Part shown: one piece after another, positions 10,341-22,260 of the stretch
Layout of the letters: every line of letters begins with the position of its first letter
Numbering within the stretch: position 1 is the first letter of the stretch
Source of the DNA: Pelobates cultripes
Lineage: Eukaryota; Chordata; Amphibia; Anura; Pelobatidae
Assembly: GCA_933207985.1 (NCBI GenBank)
Contig: OW240916.1
Location: 311,660,767-311,724,766 of the forward strand
DNA length: 64,000 nucleotides
Direction: 5' to 3'
Program-made: the position numbers and the translations under genes
The notes under the pieces: generated by a model
What the model was told of the DNA's origin: nothing
Database searches by the model: none
What the model saw: the letters and a program-made list of their open reading frames with translations, nothing else

Positions 10341-11027
10341 CACAATTCCCTTAGCTTGTAATTAACACATTGATATCGACTTTTTTTAATTATTCAGTTA
10401 GAAATATTTACATTTTGGTTTAAAGATCCCAAGGAAAGAGCTTTTAGCATGAAAAATGATTTGTTACCTAGTATTTCTTAATAAAATATATTTGCATATA
10501 ATGTAAGCTTGCTTTGTGATTTTTCTTTCTTACTGAAAGCTATTTTCTGAGAGATAAACTTTGATTAAAATTATGTAGTGTTTGAAATGTTCCCTGGAAG
10601 TGGTATATTAAAATCTGAAGTGAAGATCACTTATAATAGTTTTTATACAAATGATGCCAGTATATTTGCCTCTGCCAATTCATAGTACATTTCACACCCT
10701 GCCAATCATCATGTGTCATGTACAATGGGAAATGTCCAAAGGATTTGGACCTTGCATATTGGTTACACTGTGGTAAAGTGGTTAAAGAGGCACGTCTATG
10801 AAACAGGTATCTCCTTTGGAACTCCATTAATTTAGTGGAGAACCCATTGTGTGTATCCTCTGGATAATTGTGGGTCCTAAAACTACCCAATAAATGTTTT
10901 ATTTGTTTGCCACATGCAATGTGTGCAGGGAGGGGGTTGGCTACTAATAATTTATATTCACGTGGTCTAATATGCTTTGTTAGTGCTTCCTTTTAAATTG
11001 GCTTTCGTTTTCTACAGCTTGAGGAAC
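10341..11027. other. Spacer with one unrecognised ORF
   Basis: The minus-strand frame 10890-10627 has 87 codons rich in histidine, tyrosine and arginine. I recognise no family, and there is no splice or promoter context. A vague similarity to LINE C-terminal tails is the best guess. The remainder is AT-rich. Confidence 0.35.
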
Positions 11028-12068
11028 TGTGATTGTTGTGGCAAACCTAGCCACTTTTGATCACATTGCTGTACCTGCAAAGGTTGTCTGTACAAGCCGC
11101 TGGACTATTGTATTCAAATGTATGCCTGTACTGTTATATCATAGAGCATTCATATGTTCGTTTCACGAACAGGGACTTTACCTGCTGTTTGTGAAACGAA
11201 TAAAGTACCGAACAGGAGCCCACACACAGAGAGTCGTGTGGCTCCCATTAGCTGATTGCAACATTGTTGCAATCGGCAGTTAATTATGTTCCTAGGTGGC
11301 CGTCGTTCGGCTACCGACCACGCGGCGGGCGGCCATCTTGGATCCTTTGTTCACCCAGCGGTGTTTGGTTGTCGAGCGTGTGGAACTAAAATCGGCTACT
11401 CGACGGCGCAAACACCGCTGGGCTTCCAGGCCGTTCGGGAGCTCCGGTCTTTCAATATTGTGTTCCCCCATCGGTGTTCAGTACTTTCAGGCGAACATGA
11501 TGTGAAAGTGTATTTCGTGCAGCGTTTGGTTATTTATGCTGGGATCTGAGCGGTACTTTCACGAAAGTTGCGCTCAGACCCCAGCTATGTACCGAACGGT
11601 CATTCAGTAATAAAAGAGGAATAATGTACAAGTTATGTATTTTTATGTAAATTGTTAGTTCTGCTGCATGGAGGGATAATCCACTTACCTGGATATTTCA
11701 GTGGGAGTATCCCTCCCGTGCTGCAGTGCCTGCTGGGAGAAATGTCCGGGTAGTTAAGTCCCCCATGTAGTCCCCTACTGTACAACCCCTGAAATGTCAG
11801 TAGGGAAACCCCTTGCATGGGGACTTGCATAAAAACTGTGACCGGTGAATAAAAGCTCAGTTGACTCCCAGCACTGTGTTTCGTCCGTTACTGGGGGATT
11901 TGGGATATTGCCTTACTTTTCAGCAATTTACTTTGGATTACCTTCTGTACCAGCGGAGATCTTGGGATTTACTATTGCAGCTCCGCTACAATTGTGGTGC
12001 AGCAAAAAATTTTTGAAAAATTTCTTAATTTTCTTCACCTTGAAAAACGTTCCTTGGCGCTACTGTTA
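11028..12068 (+). mobile_element. LTR-like block related to the 1-4025 element
   Basis: The left end TGTGATTGTTGTGGCAAACC is of the type that starts the 3' LTR at 2569. Shared features follow in the same order: CGTTCGG-rich segments, a purine/pyrimidine stretch, a cataaaa TATA-like site near 11829, aataaa near 11847, then a GTGTTTCGTCCGTTACTGGGGG segment like the one at 3737-3760. It would end near TGTTACG at 12068. I found no matching 5 bp flanks, so it may be a truncated or mutated solo LTR. Internal hairpins lie at 11158-11206 and 11548-11579. Confidence 0.6.
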
Positions 12069-12619
12069 CGGTTGCTTAGTACTCTAAATTCTTATTATAT
12101 TCTATGGAGAGTGAGGTCAGAAAAATATTTGCTATATTATCTTTTTATAAATTTAAAATTAATGTTAGTTCTGCTTCTTGAAAAATTATAAAATTAGTGT
12201 ATGAATTGATCCTGCCATAGAGAATCAATTAGTCGTGTTGGGGAGTTTGCATGGACATAACCCACAGAGCATTAAAGAATAATAACTAATTCCAAAGAAC
12301 CCCTACTAAAAGAGGAAAAATGGAAATAAGCAAGTTCCTAAAAAATAATAAAGAAAGTTTATTCTAAATTGGACAAAGACTATATTGAAATCAATAGTAT
12401 TCAAGGACTTGAATACTCAGTAAAAAATAATAATAAATCCATCAGCTAACAAATGAAAATATGTACATATAAAGTCTTCTATTGGATCTCAGTCTATGGA
12501 GTGAATATATGGAGGATACCGGTTTATAATCCAATAAAGGTAAATGACCTGGCAATATAAACCACAAGTGACCCTCAGAAAAGTAGAAAAAAAAAAGAAC
12601 TGTTACAAAAAAATGCTAC
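12069..12619. other. Spacer without recognised genes
   Basis: AT-rich sequence with several A runs; no motif-bearing ORF. Confidence 0.5.
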
Positions 12620-13116
12620 TTAAAGGACCACTCTAGGCACCCAGAACACTTCAGCTTAATGAAGTGGTCTGGGTGCCTGGTCCTTCTAGGGTTAACCCAT
12701 TTTTTTTATAAACATAGCAGTTTCAGAGAAACTGCTATGTTTATGAATGGGTTAAGCCTTCCCCCTAATCCTCTAGTGGCTGTCTCATTGACAGCCGTTA
12801 GAGGCGCTTGCGTGCTTCTCACTGTGGAAATCACAGTGAGAGCATGCAAGCGTCCATAGGAAAGCATTATGAATGCTTTCCTATGCGACCGGCTGAATGC
12901 GCGCGCAGCTGTTGCCGCGCGTGCGCATTCAGCCGACGGGGCGGATCGGAGAGGAGGCAGAGAGCTCCCCGCCCAGTGCTGGAAAAAGGTAAGTTTTTAC
13001 CCCTTTCCCCCTTCCAGAGCCGGGCGGGAGGGGGACCCTGAGGGTGGGGGCACCCTCAGGGCACTATAGTGCCAGGAAAACGAGTATGTTTTCCTGGCAC
13101 TATAGTGGTCCTTTAA
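12620..13116. mobile_element. TTAA-ended MITE with strong internal hairpins
   Basis: Ends TTAAAGGACCACTCTAG and CTATAGTGGTCCTTTAA match as inverted repeats with one mismatch over 17 bp. Internal palindromes include a 20 bp perfect stem (13062-13081 with 13088-13107) and a GC-rich stem near 13036-13060. The centre is GC-rich, unlike the flanks. No transposase is encoded; open frames over 12659-13069 are by-products of the base composition. Confidence 0.85.
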
Positions 13117-13167
13117 TCAGTGTAGATAATCACTTAGAGTCAAAATATTTGTCTCTCTTGATATGAA

Positions 13168-13390
13168 AAAAAGACACTGTAGGCACCCAGACAACTTCAA
13201 CTCATTGAAGTTTTCTGGGTTCGAACTCCCATCACCGTTAACCCTGCACAAGAGGGACTTCCAGCATTGCCGGTATCCCCATAGGAAAGCATTGACTAAT
13301 GCTTTCCTATAATTAAGAGTGTGGGCGGAGCCTGACCCAGCGCTGAGGGACATTGGTGCTAGATTCAGGTAAGTGTCTGAAGGGGTAAGT
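13168..13390. mobile_element. Partial MITE copy
   Basis: Shares with the preceding MITE the order GGCACCCAGA, a CATTGAAGT stem, and a GGAAAGCATT/AATGCTTTCC hairpin, but lacks clear TTAA ends. Probably a truncated relative. Confidence 0.6.
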
Positions 13391-14570
13391 ATGAATCAAT
13401 CGGGTCTCTGTAACACTAACAGTAAAAGTGATTAGGTATAATACATATGACTACATAAACCCAGGAGATTTGGGAGAAAGGGTAAAACAAACTAAAAAAA
13501 TATCACAGGCTGAATCTCCGATATGAGGATGTATCTGAGAGTGCTACCACAACCTAACCACGTATTTATCTTGCATGGAAAAAGGCTCTCCTATTAATGG
13601 CTAGAAAGAGTCAAAGATAACTTTGCAATTACACATCCTACAGAATCGGATTTTATCAAGACACTCCGACAGACAAATCACCATTCACATACCATGAAAC
13701 ATTAAAAGCAGAAACAACAAAACTACCTGACGTGCGTTTGGGTGCCTTTGTGTGCCTTCGTCTGGTAACTCATGTTACATATTACTGTTATATCACATGT
13801 ATGAGAATCCTAAAGCATGCGCGAGGTGTGTCCAGACCCTGCCTAATGCATGGCCAAATTGTCCTTCCCGTCTCATGTTCAGGTATTTTAGGGCACTTTT
13901 ATATAATTTTGAGTTAACTTTAAAAAACACATAATTATTTGTAGAGCAAAAGTGTATATTTGTTAATCTAATTTTCTAATTTTGAAAATAAGATTAAGTA
14001 ATATTTAAAAGGTATTTTTCTACTTATATGATATCAAATGTCTATTAATGTGATGTAATGTAATGTCTATTTTGTAATAATAAAAATGCAATAAATAATT
14101 TAAATTTTTTTTTTTTTTTTTTAAAGGTATTATAAAGTACTGTGTGCACACCTGCCTGGTCAGCATCCCGTGTTATGGAGTAAGTTTCAGATATTCTGCT
14201 GCTAGGTTCAATAACAGTGTTTTCAGTTATAAAGCTAGCTAGTATTTTATATAAAACTACTATTAGATTAAATGCCCTGCATGAGCTTGATTGTGCTACT
14301 GCTGTTTTAACGATTATTAGATTAAACTGACAAGTAGACTAAGGTCACACATACAAGGTATGTGGTCTATGTGCTGTGCTTGATAAAGCTGCTTTGGTGA
14401 ATGTAAGCTTTGTTGCTTGAAGAAATAAATTAAATTACATTCAACCATTTGGTTTTATGGTTTGGATTATATTAAATATTCTGCCACATTCAGAGTAAAA
14501 ACACAACCAATTTAATAATTGAAAATGAGGTTTAGGGTTCTGCCCTCAATACAGCTAATCCATATTGTTT
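13391..14570. other. AT-rich spacer
   Basis: Contains a T run at 14105-14122. Open frames at 13732-13934 have no motif. Confidence 0.5.
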
Positions 14571-14699
14571 AGGCCGTCTTGGGCACTCCAGGTGTTGTGT
14601 ACTACATCCCCCATAATGATATTACAGTCACAATGCTGGCAAAGCATCAGGGGGAATGTAGTCTACAAAATTTGGAGTGCTAAAGGTTGCCAACCCCTG
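14571..14699. mobile_element. Short hAT-type foldback, diverged copy
   Basis: The two halves are near reverse complements around 14635 (GGGCACTCCAGGTGTTGT against TTTGGAGTGCTAAAGG). The right end CCAACCCCTG matches the copy at 16949-17084. The left terminus is degraded and no target duplication was found. Confidence 0.7.
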
Positions 14700-14854
14700 G
14701 ATTAGATGGAAGGCAAGGTCACACAAAAATATATCTATATTTTTATGTTGTAGTTACTGTAAGAGTGTCAGTTCTTTAAAGGTAAAAAGTTTGCTATAAT
14801 ATTATACATTGTTATTACATTTATTTATTTATAAAATATTTAACAGAAAAGATA

Positions 14855-15769
14855 TGTTAAGACACCCCTGGTGTCTTTAAGAGAAACCGCCGTTTAGTTA
14901 ACCTTCCCCTTTCACAATATCAATAACTCCGTTCGCATAGACTGCAGTATACGAACCACCATCAGGGGAAGCGGTAACCTCCCGACCGGGATCCGTGAAA
15001 GGCTCCAAACTCCCGAACAGAAATCCACGAACTGCTGCTAACCGCCGAACAATGATATCCACCAAGCGGCTTTCGGTTCCAATAATCAGTCTCTAGGCGT
15101 AAATAATAATTCCCCCCAATAACGAGACAGAAGCTCCACATTGAGGGTCAAACAGGATTTCGCTTTACTGTGGGCTACCTGCCTGTATTTATGCAGGTCT
15201 CCCACTTGGTGGACACTCCCCTAGGGGACCAAATGGGAGACTGGAATTACAGATGTACAGGAGGACATATCAGACATACAGTCACAAGCTTTTCCCACAA
15301 TGCAGTATGGCTCCCTCCCCTCTGCCCTGGAGATAATTGGGAAGTAATTCAATTATCTCCAGGACAAAGACCCATCGCCATTTTAAGTAAAAGACCAGAA
15401 AACACATAACTTTATAACAACCGAACATTTCACATTCGCATCACATATCCCCAGATTGCCTGGATCTGAGGGCATATTATTGGGCTTTCGTGTGTTTTAA
15501 AATGGCTGCTGCCTCGTGGTCGACATACGAACGACGGCCACCCTGAATTCGGTTTAATTGAGAAGTGTCTGCGATTAACCACAACGTTCTAATTGGGATC
15601 AAGAGGTTAACCAGCAGCACACTTCTATCCTGGGTGGCCATCCGTTCGGTAGATTTGTTCGGTGAAAAACAGTCATTCGTATGGCTGGGCTATAGAAACA
15701 GCCATTTACACGAAAGGGGGCAGAAATAGATGAATGCACCATAATAGACAGACAGATGGTTCTGTCACA
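14855..15769 (-). mobile_element. Solo LTR with 5 bp target duplication
   Basis: On the minus strand it begins TGTGACAGAACC, close to the start of the LTR at 2569, and ends in CA (TGTTAA on the plus strand). It is flanked by AGATA at 14850-14854 and 15770-15774, a 5 bp target duplication. Internal segments match the 3' LTR at 3360-3760 in reverse, including the CCCTAGGGGA region, the TATA-like site and the sequence around the polyadenylation signal. Length is 915 bp against 1457 bp for the 3' LTR, so this is a shorter subfamily. Single LTRs arise by recombination between the two LTRs of a full element. Confidence 0.9.
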
Positions 15770-15774
15770 AGATA

Positions 15775-16948
15775 CATTGAGATTTCTTTTGTTTTCAATT
15801 ATGTCTTTGGGCCACAAAACATTGCATTGATACATTATGGTACAATAAAATACAAAACCAATATTAATACACAATATATACAAAATGTAACATAGAACAG
15901 GTAGGAAATATCTCATCAACCATGACACGTGCATTCTGTTTTGATCTATGTAGAAATGGATCTCTTAAAGGACTTTAGGCTTGGGGAAGATTTGAAATTC
16001 CCAATCATTTCATAGTGTTTTTTTTCTTTCTATCTGATATTACAATTATATGTTATGGAATTTGCTGGCGCTATATAAATAATAAAATTATAATAATAAA
16101 TTTTAGTATGTTACTGTTAAATTGCCTAGCATATTGCAAGTATCTTTATGTGACTTTAAGTTTAGAATTCCAGCATTTTGACTACTTGAATAACATTGTT
16201 TAGAGATAATACAACTCTACAGTTTACTATTCCAGATTACCGTAAGGTTACATAAAGAATCACAGCACTATAAATGTTTTACTTTTTAACATGGAGTCGG
16301 TGAAAGTATTTAGCTTTGAATGAAGTACTCTCTCCTCTAAGCCATTAGACTGGCTGAGATAATTGATCTTGATGATCTCAGACAAGGAGACATGTCAGAA
16401 AGTCATAGACTGGGCCTGCGAGAGAGAAAAGGTAAGTAAAAGTAACTTGTTTTCTCCCTGCAGGTGGGGGGTGGTAACTTAAATAGCCATCGTGCCACCA
16501 GAGTATTAGGAATACACATTTGTACGCTATAGTGTAATTTAAGCAATAAATCTAAGACATTAACAAAGTCGGCCTTATCGACTGACTCAAATTAGAGTTG
16601 ATGCAAGCAATTTGTTTTATTTTAAACAGTCAAATTACTAGTATAATAAACCAGTCATTTCGACTGACTTTTCTAAAATGAATACAATATATATATATAG
16701 ATAGATATATATATGTATTGCATGTACTCAGATTCAAGAATCTAGAATATGAATGAACGTTAAAGCTAACCCTGTTAGGCATTAAAAAAGAAATTAGAAT
16801 AAAGTTTATAAGGGTTACTATGACTACCATATTACTACAAGGGAAGTATAAAACCTACACTATGCCCCTACGCTCCATGCCGTGAGTGAGGGCATGTCTG
16901 GTATACGGCAAGCAGCCAGTGGATGGTTGCTGTAATAACAGACTAGTG
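15775..16948. other. Spacer with short repeat pieces
   Basis: Holds a 47 bp reverse piece of the GCGCTGTACA repeat edge (GGCGCTATATAAATAA near 16067) and an AT/GATA microsatellite at 16686-16716. No gene is recognised. Confidence 0.5.
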
Positions 16949-17084
16949 CATGGGTTGGCAACCTTCAGCACTCCAGATGTTTTGAACTACACCTCCCATG
17001 ATGCTCTGTCAGTATTATTACTGTAAGAGCATTATGGGAGATGTAGTCCACAACATCTGGAGTGCTGAAGGTTGCCTACCCCTG
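16949..17084. mobile_element. hAT-type foldback MITE with 8 bp target duplication
   Basis: Flanked by GACTAGTG at 16941-16948 and 17085-17092. The 136 bp element is almost wholly an inverted repeat: the left half from GGTTGGCAACC mirrors the right half ending GGTTGCCTACCCCTG. An 8 bp duplication and CAGGGGT-type ends are hAT hallmarks. Confidence 0.92.
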
Positions 17085-17164
17085 GACTAGTGACTGGGCA
17101 GCTATAATTATATTAATTATAAAAACCCATGGTGGGGCTATTATTTAAATAAGCAAACTAGATA

Positions 17165-17400
17165 GGTTGCATAGTGTCCCTCATGACTCATACTGTGGCT
17201 AGGGGGTGGGGCCTGTAATGATATAAATAGGGGGTCCTAATGTCTTTCCCGTGGTCAGTAATTGGGGGCTCTAATAAAATTAATAAATGGAGAAACCTTA
17301 TTGTCCCCCTAGTGAGGCAGCCATTGGTTCTGGATGGGAGCTCTAATCGTAATAATTTGGAAGGGTACCTGATGTCCCACCATAACCGACCATCAAATTG
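17165..17400 (+). repeat. Imperfect 75-80 bp subrepeats
   Basis: Three diverged units carry a TAATGTC or GTGTCCC motif, a GTGGTCAG or GAGGCAG motif and a GGGGGCTCTAATAA or GGGAGCTCTAAT motif in the same order. The array probably belongs to a repeat family that continues further right. Confidence 0.55.
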
Positions 17401-18074
17401 CTAACCACCGGTGGAGGACGGGGGGAGGTTAGGTCCATTTATTAATTATATTTAGATCCTCAGTTATATCCCCCCGCTTTATAAACTTAATTAACGCCCC
17501 AGGAGAGTAATTTGTCCACATCCTGAACACTTTACTTATGACTGGGCAATAACTGCCAAGTTACTAATCTTTTATTACAGAGAGCAGCCACTAGCTGGTC
17601 TCTGTTTTGCAGATATGCCCCCACTCACAACATAGGGAATTGTACATGGGGGTGGTTTTTACCTTCCTTGTACTAATGTCTCAGTCATATTGACCCATCA
17701 TGCCTTTTTGTAACTATTAGGCCATTGGTTATTACTGCATCCACCGGGCAAATACTTAAAAAAAAATAAAAAATGAACAACTATTTGTTGTCATTCCTTT
17801 TCAAATCCATTTATTGAGGATTATGTCTTTGTTAAATTACTGAATCATCGAATCAGATCATTTCAATGCTGAGCATAATATCAATTTTCAATACTTTTCA
17901 AAAAATATCCGAAGCAATACTTATCTGTTCCCGATAAGCTTTTAATGACGGAGATGAAATTGATTTGAACAAATAAAAGATTTATCAGGAGCATAAAGGG
18001 TATTGTTTCACCTTATAACGAGCAAACGCATTTAAAAAAAAAAAAATTGCAAATTAATAACAAAATAGTACAGT
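17401..18074. other. AT-rich spacer
   Basis: No gene or terminal repeat was recognised; a poly-A run lies at 18032-18046. Confidence 0.5.
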
Positions 18075-18210
18075 ATAGCTCAGTGAAAAAGTATTGCCCA
18101 CATCCTGTTCTCCTCTTCTTTGCATATTTTACTCACAATGAATAGTTTCAACTCTTCCCACAACATGTAATATAGGACAAAGCAACCTTAAGTAAGCACA
18201 AACCCCAATG
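18075..18210 (+). repeat. DNA-transposon-like end fragment
   Basis: CAGTGAAAAAGTATTGCCC opens a segment with TTTGCATATTTTACTCACA. It resembles, from memory, the ends of dispersed vertebrate DNA transposons. Only one edge is seen, and the class is uncertain. Confidence 0.4.
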
Positions 18211-20156
18211 TTTAACAGTTGGCATGATGTTGTTTTGTATGACGTCAAATCTAACAGGACCTCCATTCATCAAAAAGTTCCACTATCTGTTTGTGCTTGG
18301 AATAGCTACGCTTTGTTATTACATAAAAAAAAATAAAAGTCCAACATTTGACTTGTCTATCCATGGGACATCAGCCCATAAACGTGGGGGTCTTCCCAGA
18401 TCCTGCTTTAATTGGAATTGTGAGATAAGCAGTAGTACTTCTCATGGTTTTTGGCCACTGACTCTGCACCCTGGACTCTATCGACACTCTTTTTCTTTAA
18501 GGTACCAGCACTAGTGCGCACACATATTGGTCCTTATTATCCGGTGAGTTGTTATCTGGGTGTTTTTACCCAATTTCCTAGGTTTTGTTGGATTTTCATG
18601 ACTCTCTTTTAGTTAATATTAATATTTTAAGTCAAGCAGCTTATTCCAGGTGGAGTTGAAACATGAATAGGCTTTTATTTGATTTGATTTTTAGAGGGTC
18701 ACTTTATAGCTGTTTTGTGTTTCATATTTTACTGGCCAAGTCTCTATGTGATTTTAAGTTCAATGATCAAATAAACTTTTGTTCACATCTTTTTCTTGCA
18801 ATTCAGGTTTTGTCAATGTTTTGGGAAAAAAAAATATTCAGTTGAATTAAAATGGTGGAAAATGACTAATTTACTGAATATTATATACATACATATTTTA
18901 TTTGATTCACAGAGAAACAGTAACCAATTGCGAGTAAGAAAGGAGAAGCAGCAAAAAAACTTATATTTTTATATTGCGAATTTATGAAATATAGAATATA
19001 TAAATATATATGATATATTGTATATTTACTAAATATTTAAAATATAAATGTGTTTTTTTTTTAATTGATCCCTCTTTTTTAAGTTTTTTTGATCATTTCT
19101 CACTTGTGAATAAAAAACCAAAAACATAGACTGTTCCCTAAGCATCAGTTTTCATTTTATCCATTATTCATCTTTTTGTTTTGGCTCCATGGACGTAACT
19201 CCAAATCACGGAACAAACAAAACGGTTTACCTAATTTCCATTTTATTTCTTTCTTGATTTGTCTATACAGCATTTTAGGTTCTGCATTTTGGACAAGTCA
19301 CTGATTGGCCAAATTCCCTATTATTTATATGTAATATCCTCTGTATTGTTTCTTGCCCATTGTTCATTGTGTGTGTTTGTCTGGCAGAAGCATTACGCAC
19401 ACAACTCAAACGTTGTGTAGCAAAATAAGTTATCCTCAGGGTATTAAATTGCAGTCTTTACAATCCTAGCTCCCTCTATGTCATCGCCTGCTGATTGTAG
19501 TATGAATGCCAATGCCTTACAAGTACACAGCAGGGAGTCCAGCAAGTTGCAGTTCATTCAATTATCTCTCAGACTCGATGGGACCAGGTAGTGATAATTT
19601 GATGTGAAACCCTGTCCTGTTGTATTGTTTTATTACACTGTGCTATACTGCTGTTCCCAGTGATTGTTCCGAATAATAATCCACCACTGATTTTTTTGTG
19701 TTCTTAATCTGTTCTACCTTACCTTATCCAGCCCATTCTGATTTGCCTATACTAGCAGTGTGCCTTATTTTAAACACTTAGACAGTCAGATTTTATTTTT
19801 ATGAAAACAGTAGACCATACTCTGTTTATTGTGAAGATATTCTAGGAACATTCAATAAGACATGCTGAAGCTCTGCAAACATCCTTGCAAACTCCCATGT
19901 TATGGACAGGGTCAATAACCGTAGCCCATACACTTTGTCTATCTAGATCTCTTGGCCTTCCTATCTGCCTCACTGTCCCTTCTTAAAGCACTGCAGTAGA
20001 AAATCTAGTTGAGGATAAGCTGAAGCATTGTGGAAAATGCTACCTTGTTACAAGTTGTCCAATGATATAAACTGTCCCTAAAATGTATATATGCACGAAA
20101 ATGCTGCAGAGAAAAAAAAACCTGCAGAGGCTTCCAACTTCTTGAGCATTCATAAC
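18211..20156. other. AT-rich spacer
   Basis: No motif-bearing ORF; frames at 18224-18987 are by-products. A homopolymer T run lies at 19051-19063. Confidence 0.5.
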
Positions 20157-20746
20157 CAGGGTCGGCCATAGCGGTGTGCAAGCTGTGCGGTTGCACAGGG
20201 TGCCATAGAGTCGGGGGCACCATGTGGCAGACACAGCTCACACATGGCATGATGACAGCTGTGCAGAGGGGAGCTGAAGCAGGTACCTGGGTGGAGGATT
20301 TCATTATTTTCCACCTGGGACCATGAAAGTAAAAAGCAAGGCAGCGGGGGTGGGGTTTACCAAGTGGACGAGGCGGCACTAAAATTGCAGCACGGGCGGA
20401 GCCTAAACCTCCCAGATCCTGCTGTGAATTACTAGACAAAAACTCAGACACTGTAAATGCCTGAGCTAATGAGACAGTTACTCATAGTCTGCAGGGGAAG
20501 GCCAGATTCCCAGCACACTGGAGCGCCATATATCAGAATTCCCCTTTCACTGCAAGTTGACAGGGAAGGGGGAATGACTATTTGTTTTAAATTACTATTA
20601 ATTTAATAAATTCCCTACATACAAACACTACACCCCTATACACAAACACATTCATACATGGATGAAGGTGTATGACCAGGGAGGATGGGTAGGGGCGCTA
20701 TGAAGATTTTCCACACAAGGCGCCTAATGGCCTAAGGCCGGCCCTG
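20157..20746. mobile_element. hAT-type non-autonomous element
   Basis: Starts CAGGGTCGGCC and ends GGCCGGCCCTG, inverted repeats with one mismatch over 11 bp. Flanks are TTCATAAC (20149-20156) and CTCATAAC (20747-20754), an 8 bp duplication with one substitution. No transposase motif was found; the minus-strand frame 20451-20005 crosses the left boundary and is not a gene. Confidence 0.85.
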
Positions 20747-20754
20747 CTCATAAC

Positions 20755-21408
20755 CATCCAATAATGTTTAGCAACAAGTTGCTGCTATGTAAAATTGCAA
20801 TCATTGACATTAGTATAACTTGGAGTGGCATGGTTTGTCAATAAAATCTGCCTAAACACCATCTGTATGTGCCTGGAGAACTCTGCATGATCACTCACAT
20901 TACTGAAAACCAGCAATTTTCATTCTTTGAAATGTTTAGCTTCTGGTAACTAACACTTGCTGAATGTTTTAACATCTCCCACAGAAATGTATTCCTTGAA
21001 GTGGTTATAAGGCCGAGAATCTCCTAGTGCCATCACTAAATTCAGTGTTAAATTCAGAGTTTCCTGAAGACTGTTAGGCTAATTTTTGGCTGAGAGTGTC
21101 ATTTGACTCAGACTCTGCCAAGCATAGTTGCCCATTACTGACATAAATGTGCATGACTAAGGAAAGGTCTTATATCTGCCATTATTTAAATGAGGGCTGG
21201 GCTGCTGGTATCCAGGAACACTTGTACAGAGGGACAATTCAAGGGAACTCCAATCAGTTAGAACATCAATAACATGAAATGACATGTCTATAATGCAGTT
21301 TAATTAGTTCATTTATTTGAAATGGTTAAACTGCATATATAGTCCCTTCAATAGGAGACACTTAATGATATATGTCATCTAGTATCTATGCTAGACAATA
21401 AAAGGTAC
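20755..21408. other. Spacer without recognised genes
   Basis: No motif-bearing ORF or terminal repeat was seen. Confidence 0.5.
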
Positions 21409-21535
21409 AGACAGGCGAAGACTAGACAGAACAGGGACATGTGAGGAGGAGTGGATCGATAGAATGGTAGGAGGTCTTTAGAATGGTGGGAGGCCTAGGG
21501 GCAAAGGGATGTGACAATATAAATAGGTGGGCATT
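21409..21535 (+). repeat. Split direct repeat A1
   Basis: Matches A2 at 24219-24353 through AGAACAGGGACATGTGAG, TAGAATGGTAGGAGG and GGCCTAGGGGCAAAGGG to AATAGGTGG. Similarity ends at the internal deletion junction near 21535. Confidence 0.85.
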
Positions 21536-22260
21536 TGATTCGGTTGCTAGGGAGTATTACCTGCCTGAGGACAAGGTTTTGGATTAGCGTGCCCGCCTTG
21601 CGGCCGCTGGGTTGCTTAACAAGATCCAATTGCGCCAGCTGCAATCACTTTTGGGCAAGCTGCAATTCACATGCCGGATTATTCCCATGGGAGGGTGTTT
21701 ACTCGTCGTTTGGCAGCGGCGACCTCATCATTATGTATGGATCACTCGCCCCCTGCACACAGATTTGGCAGTTTGGTCCATCTTTGAAAGGTTTTAATGG
21801 GCATTCTTATTGGCAAGTTCCTGAGGTGTCCAATTCCGAGCTCCATCTCTTTACTGACACGGCTGGGGTGGTGGATTTTGGGGCCATCTTTGGGGCCCAC
21901 TGGTGCCTGGACTCCTGGCCAGAGTCTTGGCATTACACGGGTTTAACATGGAATTTGGCCATCTTGTAACTTTTCCCTATAGTGGTTGTGGTGGAGCTCT
22001 GGGGGGATCTTCTACGGGATCGCATGGTGGTCTTTCACTGTGATAATATGGGGTGGTGCTGGCCATCAACAGTTTGTTGGCATCTTCCCCTCCTGTGGTT
22101 CGGCTGCTGCGGTGCCTGGTTCTGCGCTGCTTAATGTTGAATGTGTACTGTCGGGCTTGATAATATTACAGCGGATGCCCTTTCTCGTTTACAGTGGTGG
22201 GAGTTCAGAGCGGCAGGGCCAGGGGCGGACAAGGTGGGCTTTCCGTGCCTGAAGGATCTC
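21536..22260 (+). pseudogene. DIRS/Ngaro RT end and RNase H remnant
   Basis: In shifting frames the region reads a leucine-leucine-glycine-lysine-leucine-glutamine-phenylalanine block (near 21650), an isoleucine-isoleucine-proline-methionine-glycine block, then LHLFTDTAG (near 21841) and FGAIFGAHWC (near 21880). The last two look like the first RNase H motif with its aspartate. A later stretch around 22020-22190 reads a segment ending near ALSRLQW-like residues, as in the end of the RNase H domain. At least four stops or shifts occur. The catalytic RT motifs lie upstream and are deleted. Confidence 0.72.

Noticed and set aside
11028..12068. Calling the block a complete solo LTR
   Set aside because: No matching 5 bp flanks were found and the right end reads TTACG, not TTACA, so only an LTR-like block is claimed.
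20005..20451. Minus-strand ORF of 148 codons
   Set aside because: It crosses the left boundary of the hAT element and its target duplication and has no known motif.
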